Positions 16,786-25,358 are shown, counted from the stretch's first letter. The stretch: 64,000 bases of DNA from SCGC-AG-212-J23 sp036406675 (GCA_036406675.1 DASXAO010000138.1:21302-85301); one strand, 5' to 3'. Notes: generated by a model not told the origin, from the sequence alone. Made by a program: numbers and translations.

Positions 16786-18505
16786 CCGCAAAAAGCGCCG
16801 CAGCGCGCAGTGGTTCAGCCGCCAGGACATCTACGGCTTCATCTACCGGAGCTGGGTGAAGAACCGCGGCGTGCCGAACGACCAGTTCGACGGCCGCCCG
16901 GTCATCGGCATCTGCAACACCTGGTCCGAGCTCACGCCGTGCAACACGCACTTCCGCATCCTCGCCGACCACGTGCGCCACGGCGTCCTGGAGGCGGGCG
17001 GCTTCCCGCTCGAGTTTCCGGTGATGTCGCTCGGCGAGACGCTGCTCCGCCCCACGGCGATGCTGTACCGCAACCTCGCGGCCATGGACGCCGAGGAATC
17101 GATCCGCGGCAATCCGCTGGACGGCGTGGTGCTGCTCGGCGGCTGCGACAAGACCACGCCCTCGATCCTGATGGGCGCGGCGAGCGTCGACCTGCCGACC
17201 ATCTTCGTCTCGGGGGGCCCGATGCTCTCGGGCAAATACCGCGGACAGGACATCGGCTCGGGCACCAACGTCTGGTCGATGTCCGAGGACCTGCGCGCGG
17301 GCAAGATCACGCTGGAGGAGTTCCACGAGGCGGAGTCGTGCATGCACCGCTCGCATGGCCACTGCATGACGATGGGCACGGCGTCCACCATGGCCTCGAT
17401 GGTCGAGTCGCTCGGCGTCGCGCTGCCGGGCAACGCGGCCTATCCGGCGGTGGATGCGCGGCGCAACGTCCTCGCGCGCATGGCCGGGCGGCGCATCGTC
17501 GAGCTGGTGAAGGAGGACGTGCGCCTCTCGAGCATCCTCACCAAGCAGGCGTTCGAGAACGCGATTCGCGCCAACGCCGCCATCGGCGGCTCGACCAACG
17601 CCGTCATCCACCTGATCGCGGTCGCGCGCCGCATCGGCGTCGAGCTCACGCTGGACGACTGGGACCGCGCCGGCGAGGGCGTGCACACCCTCGTCAATCT
17701 CATGCCGAACGGCAAGTTCCTGATGGAGGACTTCTGCTACGCCGGCGGATTGCCGGCGGTGCTGCGGGAGCTCGGAGAAAATGATCTTTTGAACAAGAAG
17801 GCCCTGACGGTGAGCGGCCTGCCGATCTGGGACAACGTGCGCGACGCCGCGTGCTGGAACCGCGACGTGATTCACACGTTCGACTCGCCGTTCAAGAAGA
17901 ACACCGGCATCAAGGTCCTGCGCGGCAACCTGTGCCCCGACGGCGCGATCATCAAGCCCTCTGCCGCAACGCCCAGGCTGATGAAGCACAAGGGCCGCGC
18001 GGTGGTGTTCGAGAACATCGAGGACTTCCACGCGCGCATCGACGACCCGAAGCTGGACATCGACGAAAGCTGCGTGATGGTGCTGAAGAACTGCGGACCC
18101 AAGGGCTACCCCGGCATGGCCGAGGTCGGCAACATGCCGCTGCCGCCCAAGCTGCTGAAGAAGGGCGTCACGGACATGGTGCGTATTTCCGACGCCCGCA
18201 TGAGCGGCACCGCCTATGGCACGGTCGTGCTGCACATGTCGCCCGAGGCGGCCGCGGGCGGCATGCTGGGGCTGGTCCGGAACGGCGACGAAATCGAGCT
18301 GGACGTATCGAAGAGAAGACTGCAGCTTCACGTGCCGGATTCCGAGCTGCAGCAACGCAGGGCCCGGTGGAAGGCGCCGCAGCCGGCGCTCGAGCGCGGC
18401 TACTGGCGCCTCTACCACGACCACGTGCTCCAGGCCCACCAGGGCGCGGATCTCGACTTCCTCGTCGGGAAGAGCGGCGCGTTCGTGCCGCGCGACAATC
18501 ACTGA
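16772..18505 (+). CDS. IlvD/Edd family sugar-acid dehydratase (L-arabinonate dehydratase-like)
   Basis: A 577-residue Fe-S dehydratase. Cluster-ligand regions are ICNTWSELTPCN (C48 area), GGCDKTTP and GHCMTMGT. The opening SAQWFSRQDIYGFIYRSW, the ending domain DARMSGTAYGTVVLH and the NCGPKGYPGMAEVGNM segment match the L-arabinonate/D-fuconate/L-fuconate dehydratase branch more than IlvD proper. It would remove water from an aldonic acid to give a 2-keto-3-deoxy acid. The GTG at 16772 overlaps the SDR stop by 14 bases, consistent with coupling. Together with the SDRs and the FAH hydrolase it completes a plausible non-phosphorylating route to pyruvate. Confidence 0.9.
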   Translation: MPPTDRKKRRSAQWFSRQDIYGFIYRSWVKNRGVPNDQFDGRPVIGICNTWSELTPCNTHFRILADHVRHGVLEAGGFPLEFPVMSLGETLLRPTAMLYRNLAAMDAEESIRGNPLDGVVLLGGCDKTTPSILMGAASVDLPTIFVSGGPMLSGKYRGQDIGSGTNVWSMSEDLRAGKITLEEFHEAESCMHRSHGHCMTMGTASTMASMVESLGVALPGNAAYPAVDARRNVLARMAGRRIVELVKEDVRLSSILTKQAFENAIRANAAIGGSTNAVIHLIAVARRIGVELTLDDWDRAGEGVHTLVNLMPNGKFLMEDFCYAGGLPAVLRELGENDLLNKKALTVSGLPIWDNVRDAACWNRDVIHTFDSPFKKNTGIKVLRGNLCPDGAIIKPSAATPRLMKHKGRAVVFENIEDFHARIDDPKLDIDESCVMVLKNCGPKGYPGMAEVGNMPLPPKLLKKGVTDMVRISDARMSGTAYGTVVLHMSPEAAAGGMLGLVRNGDEIELDVSKRRLQLHVPDSELQQRRARWKAPQPALERGYWRLYHDHVLQAHQGADLDFLVGKSGAFVPRDNH

Positions 18506-18515
18506 GGAGCAAGCG

Positions 18516-20036
18516 ATGCTGCAAGCCGCCGACCTCACCATCCGTCTGCACCCGGAGGACGACGTCGTCATCGCGCGCGTCGAGCTCCCGGCCGGAACCC
18601 TGCTGCCGAAGGAGAACGTACGCGCCGCGGTGCGCGTGCCCGCGGGTCACAAGGTCGCGGTGCGCGCGGTGCAGCAAGGCAAGCCCGTGCATCGCTACAA
18701 CCAGATCATCGGCTTCGCCACTCAGGACATCGCGCCCGGCGACCACGTGCACGTGCATAACGTCGCCATGGGCGACTTCCAGAGGGACTACGCCTTTTCC
18801 TCTCTGGTGAAAAAGACGGAATTCGTCGAGAAGCCGGCGACGTTTCTCGGCATCGTGCGCGCGGACGGGCGAGTGGCGACCCGCAACTACATCGGCATCC
18901 TGACCAGCGTGAACTGCTCGGCGACCGTCGCGCGCATGATCGCGCGCCACTTCGAGAACAATCTGCAGGACTACCCGAACGTCGACGGCGTGGTCGCGCT
19001 TACGCACAAGACCGGCTGCGGCATGGCGAGCGAGGGGGAGGCAACCGACCTCCTGCGGCGCACGATCGCCGGCTACGCCCGCCACCCGAACTTCTTCTCC
19101 TCGCAGCTCGTAGGCCTGGGCTGCGAGGCGAACCAGATCAACATGCTTCTTTCCGCGGAGAAGCTGAAGAAGAGCGACAAGCTCGGCGCCTTCACCATCC
19201 AGGAGAAGGGCGGCACGAAGAAGGCGGTCGAGAACGGCGTCGCGCGCGTGAAGGAAATGCTGCCCGAGGCGAACAAGGTAGAGCGCGTGCCGGTACCGGC
19301 GAGCCACCTCACGCTGGGGCTGCAATGCGGCGGCTCCGACGGCTATTCGGGCATCAGCGCCAATCCCGCCCTCGGGGCCGCAGTCGATCTGTTGGTCAGG
19401 AATGGGGGGACAGCCATCCTCTCGGAGACGCCCGAGATCTACGGCGCCGAGCACCTGCTCACAAGAAGGGCAGTCTCAAGAGAGGTCGGGGAAAAGCTCA
19501 TCGAGCGCATCCACTGGTGGGAGGAGTACACCCGGCGCAACGGCAACGAGATGAACAACAACCCGTCGCCCGGCAACAAGGCGGGCGGTCTCACCACCAT
19601 TCTCGAGAAGTCTCTCGGCGCGGTGGCGAAGGGGGGGACGACGAACCTGGTCGCGGTCTACGAATATGCGCAGCCGGTCATTGTCAAGGGCTTCGTCTAC
19701 ATGGACACGCCGGGCTACGACCCGGTCTCGGCCACCGGCCAGGTGGCGGGCGGCGCCAACATGATCTGCTTCACCACCGGCCGCGGCTCGGCCTACGGCT
19801 GCAAGCCCGCGCCCTCGCTCAAGCTCGCGACCAACACGCCGCTCTTCGTCCACCAGGAAGACGACATGGACATCAACTGCGGCACCGTGATCGACGGCAC
19901 CGAGACCATCCAGGAGGCCGGCGCCCGGTTTTTCCAACTGATCCTCGAAACGGCGTCCGGAAGCAAAACCAAGAGCGAAGAATTCGGCTACGGCGAGGAT
20001 GAATTCGCGCCGTGGACCCTCGGCGCCACGATGTAG
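18516..20036 (+). CDS. UxaA family altronate/galactarate-type dehydratase
   Basis: A 506-residue protein with an N-terminal SAF domain (about 1-100) and the galactarate/altronate dehydratase C-terminal module: TRNYIGILTSVNCSATVAR, HKTGCGMASEG, GLGCEANQ, LQCGGSDGYSGISANPALG, ETPEIYGAEHLL, and NCGTVIDG near the end. Altronate dehydratase makes 2-keto-3-deoxygluconate; related enzymes act on other hexarates and aldonates. The ATG at 18516 has a clear GAGGAGC site. A second dehydratase in one operon suggests that the pathway accepts two sugar acids or epimers. No transporter or regulator gene lies nearby. Confidence 0.9.
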   Translation: MLQAADLTIRLHPEDDVVIARVELPAGTLLPKENVRAAVRVPAGHKVAVRAVQQGKPVHRYNQIIGFATQDIAPGDHVHVHNVAMGDFQRDYAFSSLVKKTEFVEKPATFLGIVRADGRVATRNYIGILTSVNCSATVARMIARHFENNLQDYPNVDGVVALTHKTGCGMASEGEATDLLRRTIAGYARHPNFFSSQLVGLGCEANQINMLLSAEKLKKSDKLGAFTIQEKGGTKKAVENGVARVKEMLPEANKVERVPVPASHLTLGLQCGGSDGYSGISANPALGAAVDLLVRNGGTAILSETPEIYGAEHLLTRRAVSREVGEKLIERIHWWEEYTRRNGNEMNNNPSPGNKAGGLTTILEKSLGAVAKGGTTNLVAVYEYAQPVIVKGFVYMDTPGYDPVSATGQVAGGANMICFTTGRGSAYGCKPAPSLKLATNTPLFVHQEDDMDINCGTVIDGTETIQEAGARFFQLILETASGSKTKSEEFGYGEDEFAPWTLGATM

Positions 20037-20617
20037 TGGAGCTCCTCCAGAGGCATCTGCCGGACATCGCGATCGCCGCCGCGCTCGCGTGGGGCAGCGG
20101 CCTTCGCGCCTACGCGGTGATCTTCGCGCTCGGCCTCGCCGGCGCCGCCGGCTGGCTCGACCTTCCCGAGCACCTGCGCCTGCTCCAGCACCCCATCGTC
20201 CTCGGCGCGAGCGGCCTCATGACCGCGGTGGAGTTCTTTGCCGACAAGCTGCCCTGGCTCGACAGCCTGTGGGACGCGGTGCACAGCTTCGTCCGTATCC
20301 CGGCGGGCGCCGCGCTCGCAGCCGCGGTGTTCGGCGACTCCGACTCCGCCGTCATGCTTGCCGCCGCGATCCTCGGCGGCACGCTGAGCGCCGGCGTGCA
20401 TTTCGCCAAGGCGGGCACCCGCGCCGCGATCAATACCTCGCCCGAGCCGCTCAGCAACTGGACCGCCTCGCTCGCGGAGGACGCCATGGTGCCGGTCGGC
20501 TTGTGGCTCGCCTTCGCTCACCCAATTGTCTTTTTTGTAATTTTGGCGCTGTTTATCGTGGGGGCAATCCTATTGCTCCGCGTGATCTGGCGCGGGCTGC
20601 AGCGCCTGTTCGCATGA
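20036..20617 (+). CDS. DUF4126 family membrane protein
   Basis: A 193-residue hydrophobic protein with about four membrane segments (IAIAAALAWGSGLRAY, AGAALAAAVFG, AAAILGGTLSAGVH and a strong C-terminal one around IVFFVILALFIVGAILLL). The SGLRAY and EFFADKLPWLD segments are typical of DUF4126, whose function is unknown. The GTG at 20036 overlaps the last base of the upstream dehydratase; a GTG at 20012 is an alternative. The stop overlaps rsmE as ATGA, so the two are translated together, which links this gene to housekeeping more than to the sugar island. Confidence 0.75.
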   Translation: MELLQRHLPDIAIAAALAWGSGLRAYAVIFALGLAGAAGWLDLPEHLRLLQHPIVLGASGLMTAVEFFADKLPWLDSLWDAVHSFVRIPAGAALAAAVFGDSDSAVMLAAAILGGTLSAGVHFAKAGTRAAINTSPEPLSNWTASLAEDAMVPVGLWLAFAHPIVFFVILALFIVGAILLLRVIWRGLQRLFA

Positions 20618-21318
20618 AGCCAAGGGTCTACCTCGACGCCCCGCTCGAGCAGCCGGGCGAGGTCTCGCTCCACGATGCGCCCGCGCACCATCTCGCGCGC
20701 GTGCTGAGGCTGCGCGAAGGCGATGCGCTCACCGTCTTCAACGGCCGCGGCGGCGAATGGGACGCGCAGTTCATCGGCAAGCGGCGCGTGCGCATCTTGA
20801 GCTTCAACGCCATCGAGCGCGAGTCGCCTCTGCAGATCACGCTGGTCCAGGGCGTCTCTTCCGGCGACCGGATGGATTACACCGTGCAGAAGGCGGTCGA
20901 GCTCGGGGTCGCGGCTATTCAACCGTTGATGACGAAAAAGGGCGTGGTGAAGCTGGAGGGTGCCCGTGCGTCAGCCAGGATCGAGCACTGGAGAAAGATC
21001 GCCATAGCGGCATGCGAGCAATGCGGCCGCAATCGCGTTCCCGAAGTGCGGCCGCTCATCCACTTCGATCAATATCGCCCCGATGGCGGGAAAACGCGGC
21101 TGCTGCTGTCCGCCGAAGGCGAGCCCATCCGGAAGCTGAAGACGGAAAGCGAAGCGACGATTGCCGCCGGGCCGGAAGCGGGTTTCGCGCCCGAAGAGCA
21201 GGCCGCGCTCGAGCGCGTCGGGTTCGTGAAAGCAAGCCTGGGGCCGCGCGTGCTGCGCACCGAGACCGCGGCGCTCGCCGCGCTCGCCGCCCTCAACGCG
21301 CTGCAGGGAGATTTCTAG
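20614..21318 (+). CDS. rsmE: 16S rRNA (uracil-1498-N3)-methyltransferase
   Basis: A 234-residue SPOUT methyltransferase that methylates U1498 of 16S rRNA using AdoMet. An N-terminal PUA-like RNA-binding domain (to ~70, AHHLARVLRLREGD) precedes the knotted domain with VQKAVELGVAAIQPL, CGRNRVPEV, the AdoMet loop GPEAGFAPEE and the closing LGPRVLRTETA. Length and motif order are normal. The ATG at 20614 overlaps the upstream stop. The last 26 bases overlap the convergent ankyrin lipoprotein gene, with no terminator between them. Confidence 0.95.
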   Translation: MKPRVYLDAPLEQPGEVSLHDAPAHHLARVLRLREGDALTVFNGRGGEWDAQFIGKRRVRILSFNAIERESPLQITLVQGVSSGDRMDYTVQKAVELGVAAIQPLMTKKGVVKLEGARASARIEHWRKIAIAACEQCGRNRVPEVRPLIHFDQYRPDGGKTRLLLSAEGEPIRKLKTESEATIAAGPEAGFAPEEQAALERVGFVKASLGPRVLRTETAALAALAALNALQGDF

Positions 21319-21931
21319 CGAGAAGCTGCGCCATCGGCTCGTTGCCCTTGGCGCGCGCGATCTCCAACGCGGTCCTGCCGTTCGCGTCCTTCGCGCCGAG
21401 ATTGACGCCGCGTCCCTCGACGAACAGGCCGACGGCGAGCGCGTCGTCGCGCTCGACCGCCGCGAGGAACTCGTTCGGGTCGTGATACTTGAGCCCCATC
21501 GCGGTCAGGTCCTTGCGCGCCTGCAGCGCGCGCTCGGGCGAGGCGGTCACCGGCTTTCCGATCTGCTTGCGGGCCATCGAGGCGATACCCTGGCCGATCG
21601 AGGCCACTTGCGAGCGGTATTCGGTCGGCATGTCGGCAGTCGCCTCGTGCAGCAGGCCGGCGGCGGCAAGGTTCGCTTCGGTGTTGCGCCCGGCGAGCAT
21701 GTCGTCGATCGCCTTGTCGGGGTCATCGGACTGCGCGGTGCGCATCAGGATCTGCGCCAGCGTCAGCGCGTGCCCGAACGCCTTCCAGCTATCTTCGTCC
21801 TGAGCGGTGGCGGGTTTCGGCGCGGGCGCGGTCGCGCTCGGCGCGCTCGTGGCCGTGTCGCCAGTCGCGGCGCACGCGGCGAGCATGGGCAGCAACAGCG
21901 CGGCGGCGAGAACGGTGGTATTCAGTTTCAT
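21293..21931 (-). CDS. Ankyrin-repeat lipoprotein
   Basis: A 212-residue predicted lipoprotein: hydrophobic signal followed by the lipobox LAAC with Cys20, then a Ala/Pro/Thr-rich spacer, a helical region, and a C-terminal ~65 residues with ankyrin-like repeats (VNLGAKDANGRTALEIARAKGNEPMAQLL). It would be anchored in the periplasm. The C-terminal part resembles the ankyrin tail of the RDD protein at 11679-12905, both opening with GLKY. Partner and role are unknown. It converges on and overlaps rsmE by 26 bases. Confidence 0.75.
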   Translation of the reverse strand: MKLNTTVLAAALLLPMLAACAATGDTATSAPSATAPAPKPATAQDEDSWKAFGHALTLAQILMRTAQSDDPDKAIDDMLAGRNTEANLAAAGLLHEATADMPTEYRSQVASIGQGIASMARKQIGKPVTASPERALQARKDLTAMGLKYHDPNEFLAAVERDDALAVGLFVEGRGVNLGAKDANGRTALEIARAKGNEPMAQLLARNLPAAR

Positions 21932-21991
21932 GGCGCGTCTCCAGGATGGAGAGCATAACGCGGGCCACTCGCCAGGGTTTACGCCTTACAA

Positions 21992-22008
21992 TTTGTAGAA
22001 ACTACAAA
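21992..22008. promoter_or_regulatory. Perfect inverted repeat abutting the argA start
   Basis: TTTGTAGAAACTACAAA is a 7-bp perfect inverted repeat with a 3-base centre, ending one base before the ATG of argA. TACAAT at 21987-21992 could be its -10, placing the repeat on the transcription start and in the ribosome-binding region. No Shine-Dalgarno sequence is present. It could be an operator or an RNA hairpin next to the start codon. Confidence 0.45.
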
Positions 22009-23340
22009 ATGTCCAAGATGGGCACGCTGCAGCATCCCGAGAGCTTCGTGCGCTGGTTCCGCCAGGTCGCGCCGTATCTGCACGCCTTTCGCGGCCGCAC
22101 GTTCGTGGTGGCGTTCGGCGGCGAAATGTTCGCCGAGCGCGCGCGCTTCGCGAGCTTCATCCACGACGTCAGCATCCTGGCCGCGCTCGGCATCCGCCTG
22201 GTGCTGGCGCATGGCGCCCGCCCGCAGATCGAGGCCGAGCTCAAGGCGCGCGGCATCCGCTCGCACTACGCGCACGGACTTCGCATCACCGACGAGCGCG
22301 CGCTGCAGGCGGTGAAGGAGGCGGCCGGCGTGCTGCGGGTCGAGATCGAGGCCTTGCTGTCGCAGGGACTGCCGAACTCGCCGATGGCGGGCGCGCAGAT
22401 CCGCGTCGCGTCGGGCAACTACATCACGGCGCGTCCCATCGGCGTGGTGAAGGGCACCGATTTCCAGTTCACCGGAGCGGTCCGGAAGGTCGACGCCGCC
22501 GGCATCGCGCGCCGGCTGGACGCGGGCGAGGTCGTGCTCGTCCCGCCCCTCGGTTATTCACCCACCGGCGAGGTATTCAACCTGGCGTGGGAAGACGTCG
22601 CCGAGGGCGTCGCCGTGGCGCTCAGGGCCGACAAGCTCCTCATGTACACCGACCGCCTGCCGGCGGACGCCAAGGGCGAAGTGATCGCCGAGCTGACCGC
22701 CCAGGAAGCGGACTCGCTTCTGTCGAAGAAAACCGATCTGAGCCAAACCACGAAACAGGCGATGGAGCACGCCATTCGGGCCGTCAAGGCGGGGGTGGCG
22801 CGCGGCCACATCGTGACGCGCCGCGCCTCGGGCTCGCTGCTGCTCGAGCTCTTCACGCATACCGGCGTCGGCACCATGATTACCGCGGCTACGGTCGAGA
22901 AGCTGCGCCCCGCGCGCATCGAAGACGTGCAGGGCATGCTCGCCCTGATCGAGCCGCTCGAGGCCGAGGGCACGCTGGTCAAGCGCAGCCGCGAGCTGCT
23001 CGAGTCCGAGATCAACAACTTTCTCGTGGTCGAGCACGACGGCGTGATCGTCGGCTGTGCGGCGCTCTACCCGTTCAAGGAAGAGAAGAGCGCCGAGTTC
23101 GCCTGCCTGGCGGTCGCCGAGGGTTACCGCGATGCGGGGTACGGCGAGGACCTGCTCAGGGCCTGCGAAGAGCGCGCCCGGGGCCTGCGCATCCGGCGGC
23201 TTTTCGCCCTCACCACGCACGCGGCGCACTGGTTCCTCGAGCAGGGATTCCGCGCCGGCGACGTGGACAAGCTGCCGTCGCGCCGCCAGGCGCTCTACAA
23301 CTGGAAGCGCGGCTCGAAAGTCTTCCTCAAGCGAATATAG
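22009..23340 (+). CDS. argA: Amino-acid N-acetyltransferase (N-acetylglutamate synthase)
   Basis: First step of arginine synthesis: acetyl-CoA plus glutamate to N-acetylglutamate. The 443-residue protein has the classical ArgA layout, an amino-acid-kinase-like domain (about 1-290, VVAFGGEMF, LVLAHGARPQIE, the TGVGTMI end) followed by a GNAT domain (about 300-443, with CLAVAEGYRDAGYGEDLL and LTTHAAHWFLEQGF). In such enzymes the kinase-like domain binds arginine for feedback inhibition. I chose ATG 22009 (MSKMGTLQHPESF); ATG 22018 is also possible. It stands alone, apart from other arg genes. Confidence 0.93.
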   Translation: MSKMGTLQHPESFVRWFRQVAPYLHAFRGRTFVVAFGGEMFAERARFASFIHDVSILAALGIRLVLAHGARPQIEAELKARGIRSHYAHGLRITDERALQAVKEAAGVLRVEIEALLSQGLPNSPMAGAQIRVASGNYITARPIGVVKGTDFQFTGAVRKVDAAGIARRLDAGEVVLVPPLGYSPTGEVFNLAWEDVAEGVAVALRADKLLMYTDRLPADAKGEVIAELTAQEADSLLSKKTDLSQTTKQAMEHAIRAVKAGVARGHIVTRRASGSLLLELFTHTGVGTMITAATVEKLRPARIEDVQGMLALIEPLEAEGTLVKRSRELLESEINNFLVVEHDGVIVGCAALYPFKEEKSAEFACLAVAEGYRDAGYGEDLLRACEERARGLRIRRLFALTTHAAHWFLEQGFRAGDVDKLPSRRQALYNWKRGSKVFLKRI

Positions 23341-23343
23341 AAC

Positions 23344-23371
23344 GCGGGGGTGAGAGTCACCTTACCCCCGC
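23344..23371. repeat. GC-rich inverted repeat between argA and yggX
   Basis: GCGGGGGT (23344-23351) pairs with ACCCCCGC (23364-23371), extended inward by up to three pairs. No U-tract follows on the plus strand, so it is a poor intrinsic terminator, and it lies directly upstream of the yggX -10 hexamer. It could attenuate readthrough from argA or simply be structural. Confidence 0.4.
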
Positions 23372-23377
23372 ACCCCC

Positions 23378-23383
23378 TATAAT
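23378..23383 (+). promoter_or_regulatory. Consensus -10 hexamer (TATAAT) of yggX
   Basis: A perfect TATAAT ends 6 bases before the yggX ATG, so a start about 7 bases downstream of the hexamer falls on the start codon itself: a leaderless or nearly leaderless message. No clear -35 is visible because the GC-rich inverted repeat occupies that space. Confidence 0.45.
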
Positions 23384-23389
23384 TTGGCA

Positions 23390-23662
23390 ATGGCGAGGAC
23401 AGTGAAGTGCGTGAAGCTGGGCCGGGAAGCCGAGGGTCTGGAGCACCCCCCCTACCCCGGCGCGCTGGGCAAGCGCATCTGGGAGAACGTCTCCAGGGAA
23501 GCCTGGCAGCAGTGGCTCAAGCACCAGACCATGCTGGTGAACGAGAACCGGCTCAACCTCGCCGATCCCAAGGCGCGCAAGTACCTGATGGAGCAGACCG
23601 AGCGGCATTTCTTCGGCGAGGGCGCCGAGGTCGCTTCGGGTTACGTGCCGCCGGAAAAATAG
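23390..23662 (+). CDS. yggX: Probable Fe(2+)-trafficking protein YggX
   Basis: A 90-residue small protein of the YggX family, linked to protection of Fe-S clusters from oxidation and to iron handling in the cytosol. It has the signature start VKCVKLGREAEGLE, the single conserved Cys, PPYPGALGKRIWENVS and QTMLVNENRLNLADPKARKYL. Length is normal. The ATG at 23390 is preferred to TTG 23384. Its stop TAG (23660-23662) lies inside the left arm of a palindromic element that separates it from convergent phoU. Confidence 0.95.
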   Translation: MARTVKCVKLGREAEGLEHPPYPGALGKRIWENVSREAWQQWLKHQTMLVNENRLNLADPKARKYLMEQTERHFFGEGAEVASGYVPPEK

Positions 23663-23725
23663 GGACAGTCCCTATTTTCCGTTAGCTATGCGTCGCTGGA
23701 AAATAGGGACTGTCCCTGTTTTTCC
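23653..23725. repeat. Double palindromic element, type 2, between yggX and phoU
   Basis: Two 28-nt palindromes (23653-23680 and 23698-23725), each built around AGGGACAGTCCCT or its complement with flanking A- and T-runs, are inverted relative to one another across a 17-nt spacer. The whole unit can therefore fold either as two small hairpins or as one long one. The left copy contains the yggX stop codon. A-runs before and T-runs after each core make them plausible bidirectional terminators. Confidence 0.85.
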
Positions 23726-23732
23726 TGTTTTT

Positions 23733-24431
23733 CTACTCTAGAAGCTCGCGCTCGACGTCTTCGATTCTGGTGTGCCGCACATCGCGGCCCTTCACCATGT
23801 AGACCACGTACTCGGCCATGTTCTTGGCATGGTCGCCGATGCGCTCGACCGCCTTGGCGATGAACAGGATCTCGAGCGAGCGGGTGATGGTGCGCGGGTC
23901 TTCCATCATGAAGGTGATGAGCTGGCGCATGATGGCGCGGAACTCGTCGTCCACCGCCTCGTCCTGCTTCACCACGCGCATCGCCTCGGAGACGTCGAGG
24001 CGCGCGAACGCGTCGAGCGACTGGCGCAGCATCGCGGTGGCGCGGTCGGCGACGTGCGACAGGTCCAGGCGCGGCATGTGCTGGCGGTCCGCGGTGTGGA
24101 TGAGCTTCGCCATGCGCGCGATCTTCTGCGCCTCGTCGCCGATGCGCTCGAGATCGGTGATGGTCTTGATCACCGCGACCAGCAGGCGCAGGTCGCCCGC
24201 CGCCGGCTGGCGCCGCGCGATGATGTGGCTGCAGGCCTCGTCGAGCTCGACCTCGATGGCGTTGACCCGGTGGTCCTCGCCGATCACCTTGTCGATGAGC
24301 TCCATGTTGCCGGAGATCAGGCTCTCCATCGCGCGGGTGATCTGCTCCTCCACCATGCCGCCCATCTGCAGCACGCGTGAGCGGACTCGCTCGAGCTCGG
24401 CGTCGAACTGCTTTGACGTGTGTTCAGCCAT
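23733..24431 (-). CDS. phoU: Phosphate-specific transport system accessory protein PhoU
   Basis: A 232-residue helical protein with the two-fold PhoU repeat. Each half carries a metal-binding motif: ITDLERIGDEAQKIAR (first) and AKAVERIGDHAKNMAEYVV (second). PhoU represses the PhoR/PhoB phosphate response through the Pst transporter and the kinase. No pst or pho genes are visible here, so this is an isolated copy. Length and both E/D-rich motifs are intact. The ATG at 24431 gives the usual N-terminus (SKQFDAELERVRSRVLQMGG). Confidence 0.95.
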   Translation of the reverse strand: MAEHTSKQFDAELERVRSRVLQMGGMVEEQITRAMESLISGNMELIDKVIGEDHRVNAIEVELDEACSHIIARRQPAAGDLRLLVAVIKTITDLERIGDEAQKIARMAKLIHTADRQHMPRLDLSHVADRATAMLRQSLDAFARLDVSEAMRVVKQDEAVDDEFRAIMRQLITFMMEDPRTITRSLEILFIAKAVERIGDHAKNMAEYVVYMVKGRDVRHTRIEDVERELLE

Positions 24432-24467
24432 GACCGGCCAGCCTATCAGCCCAGGATGACCGAAATG

Positions 24468-25358
24468 TTACGCCTTATCGGCGGCCATCGCCTTGAGCCG
24501 CGGCACCAGCCAATCGACGAAGCCGCGCACGTTCGACGAGAGTAGCCGCGCGTGCGGGTAGATCGCTTGGATCGGCAGGGGCGCCGGCTCGAACTCGCGC
24601 AGCACGCGCTTGAGCCTGCCTTCGGCCAGCAGCGCCTGCGCCTGATAGCCGAGGAACTGCCCGATGCCGACTCCACGAGTGCAGGCTTCGAGCGCCGCCT
24701 CGACCTGGTTGGTGGCGAAGACGCCGTTCACCTTGCATGTTCCCCCGGCGAAAAGCCATTCCCGTCCTGAGGCGAGACCGTTGAAGTTGACGCAGCGCTG
24801 CCTGGCGAGGTCGGCCGGCGACTTGGGAATGCCGGCGCGCTTCAGGTACGCCGGGCTCGCGCATACCACGCGGCGCGTTTCGCCGACCGGGATCGCAACC
24901 AGCGAGGAATCGGGCAGCTTGCCGATCCGCACGCCCAGGTCGATGCCCTCCTCCACGAGATCAACCATGCGGTCGAGGAGCAACAAGTCCACCTGAACCG
25001 CGGGATGCCTGGCGATGAATTCCGTCGCGGCCGGAGCAACGTGCAGCCGCCCGAACAGCACGGGAGCCGTTATGCGCAGCCTCCCCTTCGGCGCCATCCG
25101 GCGCGCTGAAAGCGCCGCCTCGGCTTCGTCCACGTCGGCCAGCACACGCTTGCAGCGCTCGTAGTATTCGCGCCCCTCGTCCGTGAGCGCGATGCGCCGG
25201 GTCGTGCGGTTCAGCAGGCGGACGTCCAACTCGGTCTCGAGCGCGGCAAGCGAGCGAACCACCGAGGGCAGCGACGCATTCAGGGCATCCGCCGCGACGG
25301 TGAGACTGCCGCCCTCGACGATGCGGACGAAAGTCGCCATGGCGCGGAGCTTGTCCAT
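24468..25358 (-). CDS. LysR family transcriptional regulator
   Basis: A 296-residue LysR regulator: N-terminal winged helix (MDKLRAMATFVRIVEGGSLTVAADALNASLPSVVRSL, given here by its ends, 1-37) and C-terminal effector-binding domain (about 90-290). The arrangement resembles the CrgA-like branch. It is divergent from the PNPOx-like gene at 25443 across an 84-bp gap containing ATTA and TAAT half-sites, a common layout for a LysR protein controlling its neighbour. Effector unknown. Confidence 0.9.
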   Translation of the reverse strand: MDKLRAMATFVRIVEGGSLTVAADALNASLPSVVRSLAALETELDVRLLNRTTRRIALTDEGREYYERCKRVLADVDEAEAALSARRMAPKGRLRITAPVLFGRLHVAPAATEFIARHPAVQVDLLLLDRMVDLVEEGIDLGVRIGKLPDSSLVAIPVGETRRVVCASPAYLKRAGIPKSPADLARQRCVNFNGLASGREWLFAGGTCKVNGVFATNQVEAALEACTRGVGIGQFLGYQAQALLAEGRLKRVLREFEPAPLPIQAIYPHARLLSSNVRGFVDWLVPRLKAMAADKA

